Translations under genes and position numbers: made by a program
The notes under the pieces: generated by a model
The model's input: the letters and a program-made list of their open reading frames with translations, nothing else
The model's database searches: none
Told to the model about the DNA's origin: nothing
Shown: positions 63,438 to 64,000 of the stretch, one piece after another
Numbering within the stretch: the stretch's first letter is position 1
Layout: every line of letters starts with the position of its first letter
Source of the DNA: Betaproteobacteria bacterium UBA1934
Lineage (GTDB): Bacteria; Pseudomonadota; Gammaproteobacteria; Burkholderiales; Rhodocyclaceae
Reading direction: 5' to 3'
Length of the DNA stretch: 64,000 nt
Assembly: GCA_002337055.1 (NCBI GenBank)
Contig: DDFG01000001.1
Coordinates: 583,252 to 647,251, forward strand

Positions 63438-64000
63438 ATGATCGATCAGAACCCCTCCCAATCGCCCGTGGTCTTTCCCGGCAGCCCGTTTCGCCTGCAT
63501 CAACCCTTTGCGCCCGCCGGCGATCAGCCGGAAGCGATTCGCCAGCTGCTGGAAGGTCTTGACGACGGCCTTGCCTTTCAGACCTTGCTGGGGGTCACCG
63601 GCTCCGGTAAAACCTTCACCATGGCCAATGTCATTGCGCAAAGCGGGCGTCCCGCCCTGGTGCTGGCGCACAACAAGACGCTGGCGGCGCAGCTCTACTC
63701 GGAATTCAAGGAGTTCTTTCCCGAGAACGCGGTCGAGTATTTCGTTTCCTACTACGATTACTATCAGCCGGAAGCCTATGTGCCGGCGCGCGATCTGTTC
63801 ATCGAGAAGGATAGCGCGATCAACGACCACATCGAGCAGATGCGGCTTTCTGCCACCAAAAGCCTGCTGGAGCGGCGCGATGTAGTGATTGTCGCCAGTG
63901 TGTCGTGCATTTACGGCATCGGCGACCGCGACGATTACCACAACATGATCCTGACCATGCGCGCCGGCGACCGCATGGATCAGCGGGCCATCCTGAAGCG
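63438..64000 (+). CDS. uvrB: excinuclease ABC subunit B, 3' end cut by window
   Basis: UvrB is the damage-verifying helicase of nucleotide excision repair. The first 187 residues are visible: GSPFRLHQPFAPAGDQPEAI, Walker A GVTGSGKTFTMAN, NKTLAAQLYSEFKEFFP and the beta-hairpin YYDYYQPEAYVP that inserts between DNA strands. The frame runs off the right edge. An in-frame ATG at 63423 would add five residues (MHHLI); neither start has a strong ribosome site. No clear LexA box is seen in the short intergenic region. Confidence 0.95.
   Translation, partial: MIDQNPSQSPVVFPGSPFRLHQPFAPAGDQPEAIRQLLEGLDDGLAFQTLLGVTGSGKTFTMANVIAQSGRPALVLAHNKTLAAQLYSEFKEFFPENAVEYFVSYYDYYQPEAYVPARDLFIEKDSAINDHIEQMRLSATKSLLERRDVVIVASVSCIYGIGDRDDYHNMILTMRAGDRMDQRAILK

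Overview
The window is a GC-rich chromosomal segment of a Gram-negative bacterium, most likely a betaproteobacterium of the Rhodocyclales type. The basis is gene order (cdsA-dxr-rseP-bamA-skp-lpxD-fabZ-lpxA-lpxB-rnhB, then pyrG-kdsA-eno-ftsB), outer-membrane biogenesis genes, and the general look of the proteins. I cannot name a genus from the sequence alone.

Layout. 1-10852: a tightly packed plus-strand envelope operon for phospholipid (cdsA), isoprenoid (dxr), sigma-E protease (rseP), outer-membrane protein assembly (bamA, skp) and lipid A synthesis (lpxD, fabZ, lpxA, lpxB), ending in rnhB and a SpoU-type RNA methyltransferase. 10985-16149: pyrG, kdsA, eno, ftsB, a Bcp-type peroxiredoxin and slyD. 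16150-17034: about 0.9 kb without an intact gene, possibly decayed coding sequence. 17035-24560: a five-gene signalling block made of a PAS histidine kinase with its LuxR-type regulator, a degenerate receiver protein, a 1342-residue CHASE hybrid kinase and an HD-GYP regulator. 24755-28947 (minus): a POT-like transporter and mutS. 29035-29694: a secreted OB-fold-like protein.

29702-34593 (minus) looks like one operon of seven genes: suhB, a ZorA-like MotA protein with a long coiled-coil tail, a ZorB-like MotB/OmpA protein, an unrecognised 154-residue protein, a GNAT acetyltransferase, an HNH nuclease and a YaiI-family protein. The last six are joined by 4-base start/stop overlaps. This is the best candidate for an undescribed system: a Zorya-type motor pair without ZorC or ZorD, co-translated with small unknown, acetyltransferase and HNH proteins.

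34653-49437: trmJ, a tautomerase, an RhlE-type helicase, ettA, an alpha/beta-hydrolase lipoprotein whose nucleophile position is Asp, a small helical protein, a large DUF748 protein, ltaE, a YgiQ radical SAM protein and an overlapping Ser/Thr kinase. 49561-58265: rne, rluC, a HAD phosphatase, an SppA-like protease, moaA, a cyclic-nucleotide-binding-domain protein and an AI-2E-family permease.

58266-60250 is a small AT-richer accessory patch against the 3' end of a tRNA-Asn gene. It holds a frameshifted gene and a secreted LprI-domain protein with a duplicated four-cysteine module. The window ends with an AsmA-like membrane protein, an aromatic/aspartate aminotransferase and the 5' part of uvrB. 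No CRISPR array, rRNA, complete insertion sequence, integrase or phage structural gene was found.
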